From positions 11,258,876 to 11,322,875 of the forward strand of contig JAQFVV010006203.1 of NCBI GenBank assembly GCA_028023455.1: a stretch of DNA of 64,000 bases, in the 5' to 3' direction. Source of the stretch: Epiperipatus broadwayi. Taxonomy: Eukaryota > Onychophora > Udeonychophora > Euonychophora > Peripatidae. The position numbers and the translations under genes are program-made. Each line of letters starts with the position of its first letter. Position 1 is the stretch's first letter. The notes beneath the pieces were generated by a model. That model saw nothing but the letters and a program-made list of their open reading frames with translations, did no database searches and had not been told where the DNA came from. Shown here one piece after another: positions 60,830-64,000 of the stretch.

Positions 60830-60960
60830 CATATCTAATGTTGTTGAAATAAATTGGTAAAAAATCCACTTGCCTATTTTCCCTTAATTTGACTTTAGTA
60901 TTTATATATTGCATATGTATATTGTTAATTCATCTTTACCACAGCATGTGGACCCAAACA
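60830..60960 (+). repeat. Left LTR-like direct repeat of the Gypsy relic
   Basis: AATAAATTGGTAAAAAAT, TTTGACTTTAGTATTTATATATTG and TTTACCACAGCATGTG recur at 63405-63505 in the same order and orientation (last block as TTTTACTACACTGTGTG). The two copies flank the pol relic, as LTRs would. Confidence 0.5.
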
Positions 60961-63000
60961 TTTAATTGGTTGGTACAATCAATCAAATGCAATTATTTAT
61001 TTCAACAACATGACATTTATGTCTCAAGTATGTGGTAGCAAATTTGTCATTGATAAACTAGCAGATTAATCACAGTCTATCAAGAGAACAGAAAAATTGT
61101 TTTTTAAAAATGGTACTGTAGTAAAAATCTCAAAATTGTTCATTTTCTTTGTTATGAAGGGCAAAAGATTATTGAAATAGCCAACCAATTATATGAATCA
61201 GAAAGGACAGAGAAATTTCAATAAATAGATATGGTGAATAATTTATTATTTTAGCCTACATACTTCTAAAACTAGCAACCAGACTACCTTTCTGAAATAG
61301 ATAGAGCCAGAGGGAGAGATTTTTGAAATTTGCCTTTTCGTTACAAAACTCGACAAAAATTTTCTCTATAGAATTTTTCTATAGTAATCTCTATAATTGA
61401 TCATCATTAAAGATCTATCTTACATTGGGACTGATAAACATGACAGAGTTTATGAATTAGTTATAGACCAGGCAAAGAAGTCAAGCTGTTATTTATGAAA
61501 TATCAAAAATCCATGTCAAATCATAGAAAGGAGTAGTGAAATGTTACTGATGCAGAAATCCAGAATACCTGACTAATATTGTAAATAGAAAGATAATCAG
61601 TGCAATGAATATAAAACAACATATCATGAAGGAATGATTTATGTTAAGAGAAAAATGAAGTCAAAACCTATATAAAAACCAAGATGGAGATAGGTAAGAC
61701 AAACCACATATGCATTGAGTCCTGAAAAAATTATGCTTAAGATAAAAATTTGTGACAAATTTGTCACCATGGAAAAGAATAGGTTGGGGTTGATATTTTT
61801 ATAGTGATTGAGAGCTGTTGACATTTAATTACTTGAATCCCCCACATTTGAACAATGGTAGTTTGAATGCAAATTGAATTAAAAATCAGATCAAAGGTCT
61901 GCCAATCTCAGTATTGAAATCTGTATAATCTAAAAGATCACAATAGATCAGGGAATAAAAGTTAAATTCCCACATTTGTTTAAAAAATATAGATCTTCAT
62001 GATGGCCTAAAACCTATAGTAATTAAAGATCATAAACCATCGCACAGCTGAAAAAAGTATATGAAGTACATGATTTAGTAGAAAATAGTATCCCAACACA
62101 AATAGAAAACTCAGAATGAGCCATACCAATTACAGGCAAATAAGGATCTGCTATAACTACCCCAATATAAATAAAAAATTAAAAAAAAGCTCATATTTAT
62201 CTTGAACATAGATGAATTATTGATGTTAATTGAAAGGCTATGCATTTTATTAAGCCTGATCTTAACACAATTTTTATCAAATGTTTTTTAGAGAAATCAG
62301 AAAAGATTTTAACTATAATTGATCAACATTTGGAATTATTGCGCCAAGCATATTTCTTGCAAAGTCTTGTCTAACAAATGGAAGATCTGATTTTATAATT
62401 TGGTAATATACTGATCATGGAAAAAAAACCAGAATCATCTCTAAAAGAATGATAAATGTTTATAATCAGTTCATTAAATTTAGAGTCAGGCCGAATTCTG
62501 CAAGTACATAAGAGTGGTAGATTGTGAAATACAAGTTATTAAAAATGCTTCCAGACTTAAAAATGTAAGAGTTACAGTTATTTTTAGGCTTAGTCATTTA
62601 ATTAGAAAGTTTTCTTAAAGATAATGTTAATGTAGTTCTCGCTGTTTATGATTTTCAACCTCCCCCCTCCCCCTATTAATGAATCTGGAAAAAAGCACAA
62701 GAAAATTATTTATCAAAACAAAAGCTTTTTTAACGTCCAATAGCATACTGATTTATAATAAACCATAGTAATAATTATAATAGATATCCAAAAAATGAAA
62801 TAGCAGTCATGCTAAGTTATCCCACTTTTGATGGTCAATGACCAACAGGTTTCACATGCAATGAAGTCAATTTAGATAAGATAGATTCATGGAGTCAAAA
62901 ACTTTCATCAATACTTATATGAAAACATTTAAAATAATCATCATCATCAAATTATTATTCATAATCTTGATCAAGAATAAATTAGATAAAGTACTTTTCA
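60961..63000 (+). pseudogene. Ty3/Gypsy pol relic (RT to RNase H), heavily mutated
   Basis: Short frames match Gypsy pol in the right order. About 62070-62130: VHDLVENSIPTQIENSE, TGA where W is expected, AIPI (compare LVKEGxxxPVxxSEWAxPIV). About 62290-62350: EKSEKILTIIDQHLELLRQA. About 62525-62640: VIKNASRLKNV then LQLFLGLV...LESFLKDNV (compare AIKNAPRPKNVxELQSFLGLVNYLGKF). About 62670-62760: WKKAQENYLSKQKLF. About 62800-62860: AVMLSYPTFDGQ (RNase H, compare AVLSHxxPDGxExP). Frames change repeatedly and many stops occur. Gag, protease and integrase were not identified. Confidence 0.72.
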
Positions 63001-63384
63001 AAAAAAGCTAATTAACATTTGTGGGTAATTATCTGAATTGCTATCTTTGAGTCAAAATACAATATTATGGCAAAGACTTCAGAGAAAAATGAGAGACAAA
63101 AAGGGGTGGGCAACTAAGAACAGAGGAGAAACGTAGTAGGATCATTGTTGTCTGGAACTCATGCAATTAACAATAGGTAATATTCCAGTGACATTCACCA
63201 TATAGATTCTAAAATAAATTTAGGGATTGCTACATTCACTACTATAAGTACTGAAATGGGTTTAGAGTTCATTACAAGCTATATCTATCTACATTATTAT
63301 TATGAAAAGCCTTAAGACAGCTGAATTGTTGTTAATAAATAATATGGAAATCTTTTTAGTATATGTATATATATATATTGTGCA

Positions 63385-63505
63385 ATATTGACTATATATT
63401 GTGTCTGATATTGTAATAAATTGGTAAAAAATATTTTTGTTTGACTTTAGTATTTATATATTGATTGTTTGTTTTACTACACTGTGTGAACACAGCAGAT
63501 GTGAA
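63385..63505 (+). repeat. Right LTR-like direct repeat of the Gypsy relic
   Basis: Partner of 60830-60960, about 2.56 kb downstream. It is preceded by a (TA)n tract at 63362-63378. Confidence 0.5.
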
Positions 63506-64000
63506 GTTTAATTCTGAGATTCATTCTCAGATAATTTACATATAATCTTTATGCATGCGTATGTTAAACATGTATATCATGTTTGCATCTGTAATATTTG
63601 TTAAGAGATGAGATTGTAAATGAATGAAATGTTTCTACTTTGTATAGTAGGTGTTTAAAGTTGTGATTCTGTTTTGGATACGATATTGAATTAATATCAT
63701 GCATTTAAAAAGTTCACACCATAAAATAAAAAGATCACAAATCAACTTTTAATTTAAGAAGCTGTATTACTATTTTGCTGGTTTTTTTAAAAAAATTCAA
63801 ATCTACATATCTAAATGTGATTTATTTTACCTATAGCATATATATGTAGCTAGATGTTGATCTTTTAAAGTTAAATAGTATTTATTAATTTAAGTCCTAA
63901 CTGGAAGAGGGTGTTGCATGCCACTCTGATAATTAGATAGTATCTGTGCATATGATTATTTATATATCCATGCAGTTAGTATATTGTACAGACGTTATAT

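Larger units (their letters stand above)
60425..64000 (+). other. Start of the next kinesin intron
   Basis: Begins with donor GTAATA and has no acceptor-plus-exon that fits a kinesin before the window ends. It holds a Ty3/Gypsy relic (60950-63000) flanked by direct repeats. 60425-60820 and 63500-64000 show only AT-rich sequence. Confidence 0.8.

Noticed and set aside
63186-63214. CATTCACCATATAGATTCTAAA resembles a coding match to the kinesin motif HIPYRDSK.
   Set aside because: Read in one frame it gives HSPYRF and then a stop; in another HHIDSKI. There is no splice acceptor and no LTxLLxDSLGG afterwards.
1-64000. CRISPR arrays, bacterial operons, rRNA genes or functional tRNA genes.
   Set aside because: No regularly spaced short repeats, no rRNA cores, and all tRNA-like sequences have broken stems or SINE features.

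Overview
This window is a piece of a very AT-rich animal genome (about three quarters A+T by eye). It has long introns, (TA)n tracts every few kilobases, GT-AG splice sites with T-rich acceptors, and large amounts of decayed transposable elements. It is not bacterial: there are no operons, Shine-Dalgarno sites or long ORFs. Penelope-like elements with GIY-YIG endonuclease, an RTE-like LINE, a GTF2IRD2/ZBED-type hAT relic and a Ty3/Gypsy relic fit an invertebrate metazoan. I cannot fix the phylum from the sequence.

The only cellular gene I can support is a plus-strand kinesin whose motor domain best fits KIF12. Five consecutive coding exons are visible: 14427-14502 (P-loop), 23313-23453, 23687-23822, 37900-38058 (switch I and start of switch II) and 60341-60424. 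They join in correct phase. Introns are about 8.8 kb, 0.23 kb, 14.1 kb and 22.3 kb. The N-terminal exons and everything after the NxNKSLxxLG block are not found, so the gene runs past the 3' edge and probably past the 5' part I could resolve.

Everything else is intronic or upstream repeat sequence. From left to right: a 337-bp tandem repeat (0.2-0.9 kb); a LINE tail (1.4-1.9 kb); a head-to-head Penelope-like pair (4.4-6.4 kb); hammerhead-bearing repeats (6.4-7.7 kb and 11.5-12.4 kb); two TG...CA LTR-like elements (7.7-9.4 kb and 17.3-19.5 kb); LINE tails (21.8 and 25.1 kb); foldback elements (31.8 kb, 36.2 kb); a 1029-bp TIR element with 8-bp target duplication (33.9 kb); a 102-bp tRNA-like SINE with a perfect 16-bp target duplication (37.6 kb); a tRNA-headed SINE (41.1 kb); another hammerhead pair (44.2-44.6 kb); a tandem/inverted array (45.8-47.05 kb); an RTE-like LINE (49.9-51.7 kb); a hAT transposase relic (52.4-54.2 kb); a second head-to-head Penelope pair (56.1-57.8 kb); a tandem hammerhead palindrome (59.84-60.03 kb); and a Ty3/Gypsy pol relic (60.9-63.0 kb).

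The most interesting signal is a set of type I hammerhead ribozyme motifs with minimal stem III, in at least two repeat families. Copies at 11643-11700 (-) and 44483-44548 (+) keep every core nucleotide. One truncated copy (6436-6544, -) begins, within one base, at the predicted self-cleavage site. Together with two Penelope-like elements in the same inverted layout, this suggests retroelements whose RNA is processed by hammerheads. Hammerheads in Penelope-like elements and retrozymes are known in general; the particular families, their head-to-head layout and the tRNA-like box downstream may not be described.
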